Positions 1 to 7,596 of a DNA stretch of 28,588 bases are shown piece by piece. The notes beneath the pieces were generated by a model that had not been told where the DNA came from, searched no databases, and saw only the letters and a program-made list of their open reading frames with translations. Numbering within the stretch: position 1 is the stretch's first letter; each line of letters opens with the position of its first letter. The position numbers and the translations under genes are program-made. Source of the stretch: a virus; the IMG/VR virus record IMGVR_UViG_3300031774_000105, positions 1 through 28,588 of that record, one strand, 5' to 3'.

Positions 1-1635
1 AGTTCTGATACCTTCTCCCACATCTACGGGCACTTCGACAACCATAGTAGTTTCTTCTGAACCAAATGCTGGTTCTAATTTATAATTAGCTTTCTTCAAT
101 GGTTCTAATAATTCTGAATGTTTTGATAACCTTACTCTTCTAATGTAAAAACGACTCTCAGGGTAATGCAATCCTGGAGTCGCTCCGGCAAGAAGTGAAA
201 CCGTACCAGATGGTTTCACGGATGTAGTCTTGATAGATCGTGGTACTGCAAACCAATCTGAATATTGCTTATCCCAATCTTGTATTACATTATACCCACC
301 ATTCAACCATTCCTTAAATTCATCTAAACCTCTATTGGTAACAAACTGAGCAACCCCACTTACTGAACATCCAATTCTACGATTTCTTAACATCACTCTA
401 TTTGTATCAGCCCAATGTGTTCTACCCAATGTAACTGTTTTAGCATATAGGTAAGCATACTTTAATGTTCTGGCATAATCTTCAAATGAATCGTGATTAT
501 TTGGAAATGTCTCCACTAAACAACATAGTTCATAACTTTCTAATGATTGTTCTAAACAAGGATTGCCACCCATAACTCTATGGTCTTTATTATCTCCACC
601 ATTTTTCATCCTTGAATATTGTCTCATGTTATCTAACCAAGCAAATCCAGGCTCACCATTATCCACAATTCGTTTGGCAGCCTCTGTATAATCCATACCC
701 AATTCAGCGAATATACTATTATTAGATGTCCATCCATATGTTTCCCTATGTTTGTTGACTTTATAATTCTTTAAATCTAAATATTCTTCTGAGTGTGGAT
801 CACCAAATACAATCTCAGCAGTTCTCCTTACATTACCTGCAACAACACACTTACCGATTAGGTTCATTATATCCACGATTGTCGTAATTGTGATTGCTTC
901 TCCTGCATTCTTTTTTAACACCTCTGTGATATCACCATGTATTTCTTTTAATGGCTCATGACCACTTGCAACACCACCGAAACCACTAATAGGTTCACCA
1001 GCTTTTCTTATCTTTGAGTAATCAAATTCTACTTTACCTAAATTATGAAAATAACTTTCTAATAATAATCTTAATGATTCTACCCAACCCTCACGAGTAT
1101 CTGGTATTACATAGGTTGCTGTAGTTTTATCTTTATCCACACCCTTGACTACTATTTCTCCCGCACCTTTTGTATCAAAACCAACACCGACACCCAACAT
1201 ACTTGCATCCATAAGAAAACAGAAAGGTTTAGCATAGTCTTCTTTTAATGTCTTCGTTGATACGAAAGCACAATTGTTTAGGGCGGCGTATAATCCTTTG
1301 TCCTCTGTAATAGGCGTTCCCATAGCCCACAGACCACGACCAGGTGGCAAAAACTTCATCGTAAAAATACGCTCATACATATCTTGAGCACTTCTTTGAG
1401 CTTGCCAGGGATTCCACCCTAATTGATGTGATTCAATATGATTCATTTGCATGTTGTAAGTTCCCTCTACAACCCTTCGTACAGTTTCCCACCATCTTTC
1501 ATTTTTTCCATTTTCTTTGATTCGAGAATATGTTCTCATATAAACTAATTCACCTAAACCATTGAAACCAAACGGAGCTTTTCTTCTTTTATATTTGTTT
1601 ATAAAAGTGTCCGTTAATGTAAACTTTTTATTCAT
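1..1635 (-). CDS. Adenosylcobalamin-dependent ribonucleoside-triphosphate reductase (class II), 3' end outside window
   Basis: Reduces ribonucleoside triphosphates to deoxynucleotides using coenzyme B12, supplying dNTPs for phage DNA synthesis. I translated the frame from the ATG at 1635; it stays open for 545 codons to base 1, so roughly the last quarter of a protein of about 740 residues (Lactobacillus leichmannii enzyme length) lies outside. The N-terminus reads KRRKAPFGFNGLGEF, typical of the monomeric RTPR type. Active-site positions are visible: Cys122 in LNNCAF, Cys360 and Glu362 in GGNPCLEQ (thiyl-radical Cys and general-base Glu) and Cys371 in YELCCLVE, matching Cys119, Cys408, Glu410 and Cys419 of the L. 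leichmannii enzyme in order and in the 11-residue C360-C371 spacing. The C-terminal redox cysteines are not in view. A weak AGAGG lies 8 bases before the ATG. It is last in the replication operon, 77 AT-rich bases after the methyltransferase gene. Confidence 0.95.
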   Translation of the reverse strand, partial: MNKKFTLTDTFINKYKRRKAPFGFNGLGELVYMRTYSRIKENGKNERWWETVRRVVEGTYNMQMNHIESHQLGWNPWQAQRSAQDMYERIFTMKFLPPGRGLWAMGTPITEDKGLYAALNNCAFVSTKTLKEDYAKPFCFLMDASMLGVGVGFDTKGAGEIVVKGVDKDKTTATYVIPDTREGWVESLRLLLESYFHNLGKVEFDYSKIRKAGEPISGFGGVASGHEPLKEIHGDITEVLKKNAGEAITITTIVDIMNLIGKCVVAGNVRRTAEIVFGDPHSEEYLDLKNYKVNKHRETYGWTSNNSIFAELGMDYTEAAKRIVDNGEPGFAWLDNMRQYSRMKNGGDNKDHRVMGGNPCLEQSLESYELCCLVETFPNNHDSFEDYARTLKYAYLYAKTVTLGRTHWADTNRVMLRNRRIGCSVSGVAQFVTNRGLDEFKEWLNGGYNVIQDWDKQYSDWFAVPRSIKTTSVKPSGTVSLLAGATPGLHYPESRFYIRRVRLSKHSELLEPLKKANYKLEPAFGSEETTMVVEVPVDVGEGIRT

Positions 1636-1712
1636 GTATTTTGCCTCTTGGAATTATTAACTAATTTGGAGATTGTTACCAAATATAAGTATAATATATA
1701 TTGACCTTTGAA

Positions 1713-2786
1713 TCACTTTTTAAACACAAATATTGGTTCATATTTGTATCCAGCCCCCATTACACTTGATAATGTTAGTTCTATTGTTTTCTCTTTTTTG
1801 AATCCCAACTCCTTTGAAATTCGTATTGTTTCTTCTTCTATAAATTTGTACTTTGGAGTATTTGCTATGTTGATCAACATGTATTTATTACCCTTCAATC
1901 CTCTGTAGCAATTTTCAATTGTCTTTTGTAAAAATCCATTTATCCATTCTTCCTTAGTTGGATACTTAATATAGCTTTGTGTTGGTTCATCGCTATATTT
2001 CTCTGTATCAAAATATGGTGGTGAAGTAAAACATAAGTCCAAAGATTCTCTCTTTGGTTCATAAACTTCACTACCTAATTTATGTAATTCTACTGACTTT
2101 GTCAAGTAAAAAAAATCTTTTTTTATTTGTTCCAATCCTTTGAATGTCCTACTCGATGGCTCTGTTCCAATATACTTAGGTCTTGAACTTGCTAGAAATC
2201 CAAGTAACCTACCACCCCAACCACAACTCATATCCCAAATTGTATCACCACCAAATTTTTCATAAATCAATTTAGCAGCAGTTGGTCGGAAATTACTTAC
2301 GGCTTGTGAATTAGTATGTATCTTTAGAGTTTGTCTAAATCTATTCTCATGAAATAATTTTTTTGAATCTTCATTCTCACCCTTAAAAGATTTAGCACAC
2401 CAATTCCAAGTCTTTCGTATTGCTGATTTACACTTATCATCATCAAGAAAAATTTCCATAGGTGTATATTTAGCATTTCCACATCTGATCTCCCAAAAGA
2501 AAGGAAAGTAAGACCAAGCCAATCTCAACCCATGCATTGTTTGAACAATCTTATTATCCTTCAATATGGTATCGGTATCAAACCTTTGCATCTTTCTCAT
2601 GTGCTGATGTTTCTCATCTTCACGAATCTGATAATGAGGAAATCCATGTCGGCGATAATAATTAAATATTACATCAACACCATAATCTTGATCCGTAGTA
2701 TCTATTGAGTTGATAACTTTTTCATACTCCAAATCCATTGGATTATATCCCATGACATCTGTTAATATTTTAGCTTTACTAATCAC
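1713..2786 (-). CDS. DNA methyltransferase, N4/N6-amino type (SPPY motif)
   Basis: A SAM-dependent amino methyltransferase, probably modifying phage DNA. The SAM-binding motif I region is DMSCGWGGRLLG (residues 185-196), preceded by FRPTAAKLIYEKFGG. Catalytic motif IV is TSPPYFDTEKYS (254-265), the SPPY form used by N4-cytosine and N6-adenine methylases. Motif I precedes motif IV by only about 60 residues, and the first 160 residues are an extension I do not recognise, possibly target recognition. The assigned start is GTG at 2786, overlapping the helicase stop by 8 bases with no strong Shine-Dalgarno; an in-frame ATG at residue 12 (base 2753) is an alternative. No partner restriction enzyme is visible, so it is more likely a solitary phage methylase for host-defence evasion or genome marking than part of a restriction-modification pair. 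The target base is not deducible. Confidence 0.85.
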   Translation of the reverse strand: MISKAKILTDVMGYNPMDLEYEKVINSIDTTDQDYGVDVIFNYYRRHGFPHYQIREDEKHQHMRKMQRFDTDTILKDNKIVQTMHGLRLAWSYFPFFWEIRCGNAKYTPMEIFLDDDKCKSAIRKTWNWCAKSFKGENEDSKKLFHENRFRQTLKIHTNSQAVSNFRPTAAKLIYEKFGGDTIWDMSCGWGGRLLGFLASSRPKYIGTEPSSRTFKGLEQIKKDFFYLTKSVELHKLGSEVYEPKRESLDLCFTSPPYFDTEKYSDEPTQSYIKYPTKEEWINGFLQKTIENCYRGLKGNKYMLINIANTPKYKFIEEETIRISKELGFKKEKTIELTLSSVMGAGYKYEPIFVFKK

Positions 2787-4140
2787 TCATCAAATCATCA
2801 TAACGAGCAGACAACATCTGTTTCGTTTGATTATCTCTATTTTTTATTTTATTCTGTACATCTTTACCTTGTGTTGATGTAGATTCAAATAACTCTATCT
2901 TACCGATATTTGTATTTATCTTTGCTGGATAGGTTAATCCATCAGGACCAAACCTATTCTTAATAACATGAAATCTACCCGTATTAGCAATCTTATCCTC
3001 TATCTTACGACTAACTGATATAACAAAATCTGCTGTCATAACTTTAGCATAAGATTCAGCAACCTTACTAGCATCAATAACATCTTCATCTAAAGCACTT
3101 CTATTGGCTTGTGATGCCGTCCATATTGGAATCTGCATCTCACCAGCCAATCCTCTTAAATCCTCATAGATATTTCCCAACTGATGTCTCATCTCTGTAC
3201 TCTTACCCACATCTCTCATAATGTCAGCATAGTCCACGAGTATCATATCCACTTCAGCACCAAATGATGTTGCTTTCTTAATATGGGCAGATAAGGTGTT
3301 TACTGTACAACTTCTTGTTGGATAGTATTTTATGGTTAAATCACCTTCTACCTTTTCAACCTTTTCCAATATCTCTTCCTTATGGTACATTAAGTTCTGT
3401 CCTTCCACACCACTAAAGATACTATCGTATCTCAAACCAACATAAGCCTCATTCAATTCTAAAGTGTAGTGAACTACATTCTTTCCTTGTGATATGGCAT
3501 AAGCACCCATAGCACTTAACACCCAAGACTTACCAATACCAGCAGGTGCTACAACCACACCTAACTCACCTTGACCTAATCCACCTTGCATTAATTCATT
3601 TATTATATCCCACGGTGTTGGTGTAGTGATACGGGCAGTTTCAGAGTATCTTTCCTCAAAGTCTTCTAAGTAATCATGACCTAAGTTTCTCTCCGTTCCA
3701 GCCTTCATGGCATCATCAACCAATAATTTGATTTCTTCTACATCACCATCCCTTTCTAATATTTGAGCAGACCTAACTATAGCATCTTTCAGAACCTGTG
3801 TCTTATGAAAGTCTAATGACTTGTCCTTTATATACTCCAAATCAGCAGCCTCTACATACTTCCAAGCCTCTCTTAGCGTATCCTTTACATTTTGTTGTAA
3901 CAACTCAGTATCTAACTCACCAACCTTTACCTTAAAGGTATCCATAGTGATTGTCGTCTTATACTTACCGTAATATTCTTTTATCTCCTTGACTATCCAA
4001 TGAAATGCTTCATTACCTAAATATTTCTCATCTAAGATATCGATAATCTGTTCCAAGAATAGCTTATCTGTAATCAAGCATACGATGAACTTTACTTGAA
4101 AGTTATACCCATACTCCGATATCGATTTTGTTTTATTCAT
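2779..4140 (-). CDS. Replicative DNA helicase, DnaB/T4 gp41 family
   Basis: Hexameric 5'-3' helicase that unwinds the fork and would normally recruit a primase. The N-terminal 150 residues resemble the small helical domain of this family. The RecA-fold motor has Walker A APAGIGKS (198-205), the conserved segment HYTLELNE (224-231) and Walker B VDMILVDYADI (297-307). The motif PIWTASQANRSA (338-349) and the C-terminal HVIKNRFGPDG (391-401) are typical of the DnaB/gp41 family. At 453 residues it is close to T4 gp41 (475). It overlaps the upstream exonuclease gene by 4 bases (ATGA), implying coupled translation. No primase gene (T4 gp61 type) lies in the window; it may be elsewhere in the genome. 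Confidence 0.92.
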   Translation of the reverse strand: MNKTKSISEYGYNFQVKFIVCLITDKLFLEQIIDILDEKYLGNEAFHWIVKEIKEYYGKYKTTITMDTFKVKVGELDTELLQQNVKDTLREAWKYVEAADLEYIKDKSLDFHKTQVLKDAIVRSAQILERDGDVEEIKLLVDDAMKAGTERNLGHDYLEDFEERYSETARITTPTPWDIINELMQGGLGQGELGVVVAPAGIGKSWVLSAMGAYAISQGKNVVHYTLELNEAYVGLRYDSIFSGVEGQNLMYHKEEILEKVEKVEGDLTIKYYPTRSCTVNTLSAHIKKATSFGAEVDMILVDYADIMRDVGKSTEMRHQLGNIYEDLRGLAGEMQIPIWTASQANRSALDEDVIDASKVAESYAKVMTADFVISVSRKIEDKIANTGRFHVIKNRFGPDGLTYPAKINTNIGKIELFESTSTQGKDVQNKIKNRDNQTKQMLSARYDDLMSD

Positions 4141-5213
4141 ACATTATTCCAATAATGACCTAATATTATAAACTCTGTTACCCAATTATCAAAGTTAGGA
4201 ATATGCCCCCATAGCTTATCCTGTACCAATAACCTCTGTAGATTATACTTTGTTGTTTTGGGTATCACATCACGAATTGTATTCGTAATCCTTAGTTTAG
4301 TATGATTAGATATTTCTGGCTCCTTTAACTGCATTAGTAAATAATTTCTTTTTATCACATACTCATGATTGTTTATTAATTTTGATACTTTGGTCTCTCT
4401 ATCTTTTGCCGAATCCATCAGTTGTAATATATCAAATGGCTTATCTTCGGATAATTCAGGATATTCTTTTACCAAAGACTTAATCCCCACACCTTTTACA
4501 CCTGGTATACTATCTGATCTATCACCATCTATGGTTCTACCAGTTAGCACATTCTGTGGATATAAACCAAACTCTTCATATACCAAATCCACATCATATG
4601 TTATCTTCTTAGTAGGGGAGTATACTTTAACTCTTTCATCTACTAACTGAAAGAAGTCCTTATCGGTAGACATGATTGTAACATTAGAGTCCTTTAATGA
4701 AGTATTACTAACATAGGCCATTACATCATCCGCTTCAAGTCCATCAATAGATAGAATAGTCAATGGTAAGTTCTCCAAGTATTCAACCAATCTACTCAAT
4801 TGTAACTTCATAGCCTCGGATTCATCTTGTGGATTTACCGTCCAATCAACCACTCGGTTGAGCCTTGATCTAACCTTACGCCCACCTTTATACTCAGAAT
4901 AAATCTTTTGTCTTGATTTAGAACCACCCTTACCATCAAACACAATAATACATCTCGTTGGTTTGAATTTATTGATAGCAAATCTGATTGATTTCAGAAA
5001 TCCCACTAAACCACCTACATGACTTCCATCTTCGTTTAAAGATGGATTAACCGAAAAAGCTCTAATAAATGTATTTAATCCATCTATTATAAGAGCGTGG
5101 TCATCAGGTTTCCGTTGTGCTGGTTTAGTGGAAATTTCATCTTTGTATTCAGCGAATCGTTTCTTTAATAACTCATTACTCATCTGTGAATTCATCGGTT
5201 GTTGATACATCAT
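4137..5213 (-). CDS. 5'-3' exonuclease / flap endonuclease (T4 RNase H-like)
   Basis: Metal-dependent 5' nuclease expected to remove RNA primers and flaps during lagging-strand maturation. Conserved acidic residues are all visible: Asp44 in LIIDGLN, Asp93 in VFDGKG, Glu160/Asp162/Asp163 in LEADDV, Asp184/Asp186 in STDKDFF, and Asp231/Asp234 in GDRSDSIPGVKGVG, which begins the helix-three-turn-helix DNA-binding element. At 358 residues it is somewhat longer than T4 Rnh (305). The start is uncertain: ATG at 5213 overlaps the recA-like gene by 38 bases and has no good Shine-Dalgarno. ATGs at residues 7 and 11 (bases 5195 and 5183) are possible, and the last would cut the overlap to 8 bases. The first 35 residues are not needed for the nuclease fold. 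Confidence 0.9.
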   Translation of the reverse strand: MMYQQPMNSQMSNELLKKRFAEYKDEISTKPAQRKPDDHALIIDGLNTFIRAFSVNPSLNEDGSHVGGLVGFLKSIRFAINKFKPTRCIIVFDGKGGSKSRQKIYSEYKGGRKVRSRLNRVVDWTVNPQDESEAMKLQLSRLVEYLENLPLTILSIDGLEADDVMAYVSNTSLKDSNVTIMSTDKDFFQLVDERVKVYSPTKKITYDVDLVYEEFGLYPQNVLTGRTIDGDRSDSIPGVKGVGIKSLVKEYPELSEDKPFDILQLMDSAKDRETKVSKLINNHEYVIKRNYLLMQLKEPEISNHTKLRITNTIRDVIPKTTKYNLQRLLVQDKLWGHIPNFDNWVTEFIILGHYWNNV

Positions 5214-6273
5214 CTATACCAAGTTTACCCGAATCATACTTTAATATGGTTTTCTCACAGATCAAATCATAAACATATTTTTGAGTATCTTCATCAGCCA
5301 TAAGTGATTCAAAATCTTTCGATTGAAACTTATGATCTTTACCATCTTGATCTGTTAAGGTATACCACGCACCACCTTGTTTGACAAGGTTGTGTTGTTT
5401 AAGCACCTCTAACCAACTACCGAAATCATCAATACCTTTATCAAAGTATAGTTGAAAGTCAGCACTTCTCAGAGGTGGACCTAAACGATTTTTTATAACC
5501 TGTGCCCTAATCTTAATACCAATGGTGTTCTTCTTGGTGTCCTTGATCTGCCCCATATTCTTTAATCGAATACGAGTTGAAGCATGGAAAGGTAAGGCTT
5601 TTCCACCACTTGTTGTCCATGGATCACCAAACATCACACCCATCTTCTGACGCAACTGATTGGTAAATATTAAACACACTTTTTGACGAGCAATCATTTG
5701 GGTGATCTTTCTCATAGCTTTAGACAAAACTATAGCTTTAGATGTAGCCCACCCATCCTTATCAAAGTCAGCATCCATCTCCACCTTAGTGGAAGCAGCG
5801 GCCAAACTATCGACAAGTATCGTAACCAATTTATCTTTACTCGATTCACGAATTTTTGTAACAATCGTTTCAATGGTATCAAATATATCTTCAACGGTTT
5901 CCAAATGAACATATAACATATTCTCGGTATCTATACCAATAGCCTGTAAGAATTCACTTGATACGGCAGACTCGGTATCTATATAGACAGCAAGACCACC
6001 TTTCTTTTGAGTAGCAGCAAGAGCGTGAGCTCCAATCAAAGATTTACCACTACCTTCAAGTCCATTGATCTCTGTAATCCTACCAGCAGCCAATCCACCA
6101 TGAGGTCTATTCGATACTGCTAAATCCAAGATAGTGGCACCAGTTGAAACCCAATCCGTAACATCAGTTGGAGTTTCATCTACACCATCGAGAAAATAAG
6201 CAACTTGATGTGATTTAAATTGTTTGTTTAATTCCGAAGCAATTACTTCGGCTAATTCATCTTTATTAGACAT
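5176..6273 (-). CDS. RecA-family recombinase (UvsX role, bacterial RecA-like sequence)
   Basis: ATP-dependent strand-exchange protein for recombination and recombination-dependent replication, probably filling the role of T4 UvsX. Walker A is GLEGSGKS (71-78). The catalytic Glu lies in YIDTESA (Glu101) and Walker B is VTILVDSLAA (150-159). The DNA-binding loops look bacterial: SKAMRKI (184-190, loop 1 region) and TNQLRQKMGVMFGDP (204-218) followed by TTSGGKALPFHAS (220-232, loop 2). T4 UvsX and cyanophage UvsX are much more divergent there. At 365 residues, with an acidic C-terminal tail, it has the size of bacterial RecA. A good ribosome-binding site (GGAG, 5 bases before the ATG) precedes it. 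It follows the SSB gene after a 70-base gap holding a hairpin. Confidence 0.93.
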   Translation of the reverse strand: MSNKDELAEVIASELNKQFKSHQVAYFLDGVDETPTDVTDWVSTGATILDLAVSNRPHGGLAAGRITEINGLEGSGKSLIGAHALAATQKKGGLAVYIDTESAVSSEFLQAIGIDTENMLYVHLETVEDIFDTIETIVTKIRESSKDKLVTILVDSLAAASTKVEMDADFDKDGWATSKAIVLSKAMRKITQMIARQKVCLIFTNQLRQKMGVMFGDPWTTSGGKALPFHASTRIRLKNMGQIKDTKKNTIGIKIRAQVIKNRLGPPLRSADFQLYFDKGIDDFGSWLEVLKQHNLVKQGGAWYTLTDQDGKDHKFQSKDFESLMADEDTQKYVYDLICEKTILKYDSGKLGIDDVSTTDEFTDE

Positions 6274-6303
6274 AACTTCTCCGAGCAGAAAGGGATGAAC
6301 GAC

Positions 6304-6332
6304 AAAAGGAGGAAAGTCAATCCACCCCTTTT
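6304..6332 (-). terminator. Imperfect hairpin after the SSB gene
   Basis: On the coding strand AAAAGGGGTGGA pairs with TCCTCCTTTT across a 7-base loop, allowing one mismatch and two G-U pairs. It ends in TTTT, 12 bases past the SSB stop codon and 31 bases before the next ATG. The U tract is short, so it may act as an attenuator, limiting RecA relative to SSB, rather than a full terminator. It shares the AAAAGGGG start with the two stronger hairpins after gp23 and the 153-residue gene. Confidence 0.45.
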
Positions 6333-6343
6333 CCGCGGTTTAT

Positions 6344-7099
6344 TTAAGAATTAAATAACTTATCGAAATCGTCTTCGACATTAGAGGATTTCTGAGTTGT
6401 AACCATTTCTGGTTCTTTCTTCTCAGTAGTAGTTTCCTCTGGCTCACCATTAGGATTTAAAAAGGTCGATAAGTGCCCTTTTAAAGTCTCAAAGTCTGGC
6501 TCTGTATAGAGTTCGACAATGTTAGGTTGAACGGTAAGTAATTTCTTACTCAAATCCATGTCTTCAACGAGTGCCGTCTGATTTGGTTTCACACGAATGG
6601 TAGTCTTACCATATTGGTTACCAGCCTCAGCAGCAGTTTGCCTCTCCACAACAATATCACGACCTGTCATAGCATCAGAGATATCACCATAGTCTGGATC
6701 AGCAATAATTGAAAGAAGTTCTTGGTAAACGGTTTTACCAAATCCCCACCATTTAACACCTTCGGATTCTTCTCCCCTAACGATTACAGGAACAAATGTC
6801 CTCATCTTAGGTTCGATTCTCTTACCTTGAATCCATTCATCTTTATCGCCAGTAGACTTTAGTTTATCGGCAAATTGTTGAACTGGATCAGGTCTTCCAA
6901 AGGAAAGTGGTGAAAGTACCGTTTTATTTGGTACTAATGAATAGTGAAAAAACAACTCTACGAATGGGTTGTCTTTGTTCTCAACATAAGGCGTAATTCT
7001 AATTTGTGTCTTACCAGCTGGTGGTTTCCAAAATGAATTAGCGGTTGAGGAAGTGCTTTGTAACTGATTCAAGCGTGACTTGATGGCATTTATATCCAT
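6344..7099 (-). CDS. Single-stranded DNA-binding protein, T4 gp32-like
   Basis: Coats ssDNA at the fork and coordinates replication and recombination proteins. The N-terminus MDINAIKSRLNQLQ resembles the gp32 self-association (LAST) segment. It is followed by SFWKPPAGKTQIRITP, the start of the OB-fold core, and EPKMRTFVPVIVRGE (116-130), a signature of gp32-like proteins in marine T4-like phages. The C-terminus is acidic and flexible, ending SNVEDDFDKLFNS, as expected for the partner-binding tail. The protein contains no cysteine at all, so the His/Cys zinc site of T4 gp32 is absent. An AGGAG Shine-Dalgarno lies 7 bases before the ATG, and the upstream region carries a late-promoter-like inverted repeat. 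At 251 residues it is shorter than T4 gp32 (301). Confidence 0.88.
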   Translation of the reverse strand: MDINAIKSRLNQLQSTSSTANSFWKPPAGKTQIRITPYVENKDNPFVELFFHYSLVPNKTVLSPLSFGRPDPVQQFADKLKSTGDKDEWIQGKRIEPKMRTFVPVIVRGEESEGVKWWGFGKTVYQELLSIIADPDYGDISDAMTGRDIVVERQTAAEAGNQYGKTTIRVKPNQTALVEDMDLSKKLLTVQPNIVELYTEPDFETLKGHLSTFLNPNGEPEETTTEKKEPEMVTTQKSSNVEDDFDKLFNS

Positions 7100-7124
7100 A
7101 GTTATTCTCCTGTGTTTAGATTGT

Positions 7125-7151
7125 TATTTATAGTTTATCTACTATAAATAT
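7125..7151 (-). promoter_or_regulatory. Inverted repeat with TATAAATA elements upstream of the SSB gene
   Basis: A perfect 9-base inverted repeat, TATTTATAG / CTATAAATA, is separated by 8 bases. On the coding strand it presents CTATAAATA, identical in its core to the T4 late promoter -10 box TATAAATA (7125-7132), about 25 bases before the start codon. It also presents the ATATTTAT element (7144-7151) found upstream of five other genes here. The 101-base gap has no gene. It probably contains the promoter for the SSB-to-reductase operon; a hairpin role is also possible. Confidence 0.5.
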
Positions 7152-7200
7152 TGTACATTCCTATAATATACAACATTTTTTTGTAAAAAACAAGCGTTTT

Positions 7201-7596
7201 TTATGTATTTATTATTTTTAATATTCGTGTTGAAATTCGTGATAACCCGTCCTTATTGGTAATAAGAATCATATTTTTATACATCTCCCAAGGCAACTGA
7301 AACTTAGTATCCAGCACACCATTGTTTATTGTTTTGATCAATTCATTTAGAGCATTTATTGTATACAATGTGTTGCTCATCTTCTTTCTATGTAACGATA
7401 TTGTGTTCTGTACGGCATTGAAATCTAGTTGAGCATTCTTCTCCACATTGTATGTGCAGATCAGCTCATGGTTCTTGTCCTCATTCTGTAGGACATAAAT
7501 CTTTTCAAACACTATTGTGAAATTCTTCTGAATATCAGTTAAGGTTTGATCCAACCCTTTGGTTGTTGTAAATGTACAGAGAAGTTGTGTGTTCAT
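7201..7596 (-). CDS. Hypothetical protein (131 aa) upstream of SSB
   Basis: I do not recognise a family. The sequence starts MNTQLLCTFTTTKGLDQTL and has the central segment NTLYTINALNELIKTINNG (91-109). It is soluble-looking, mixed alpha/beta, without signal peptide, membrane segment or obvious catalytic motif. It begins at the end of the 677-residue gene with a 1-base TAATG overlap, so it is translationally coupled to it, and ends 101 bases before the SSB start. The position between polymerase-associated genes and SSB suggests a replication or transcription accessory role, but this is inference from context only. Confidence 0.75.
   Translation of the reverse strand: MNTQLLCTFTTTKGLDQTLTDIQKNFTIVFEKIYVLQNEDKNHELICTYNVEKNAQLDFNAVQNTISLHRKKMSNTLYTINALNELIKTINNGVLDTKFQLPWEMYKNMILITNKDGLSRISTRILKIINT

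Noticed and set aside
1636-1712. Possible promoter (TATACT/TATATT boxes) before the reductase gene
   Set aside because: AT-rich with several weak -10-like boxes but no matching -35 and no clear copy of the recurring element; not called.
5683-5916. Overlapping plus- and minus-strand frames within the recA-like gene
   Set aside because: All are shadows of a strongly conserved RecA coding frame.
5176-6273. Annotation as T4-type UvsX by sequence
   Set aside because: Loop 1 and loop 2 sequences are closer to bacterial RecA; only the role is UvsX-like.
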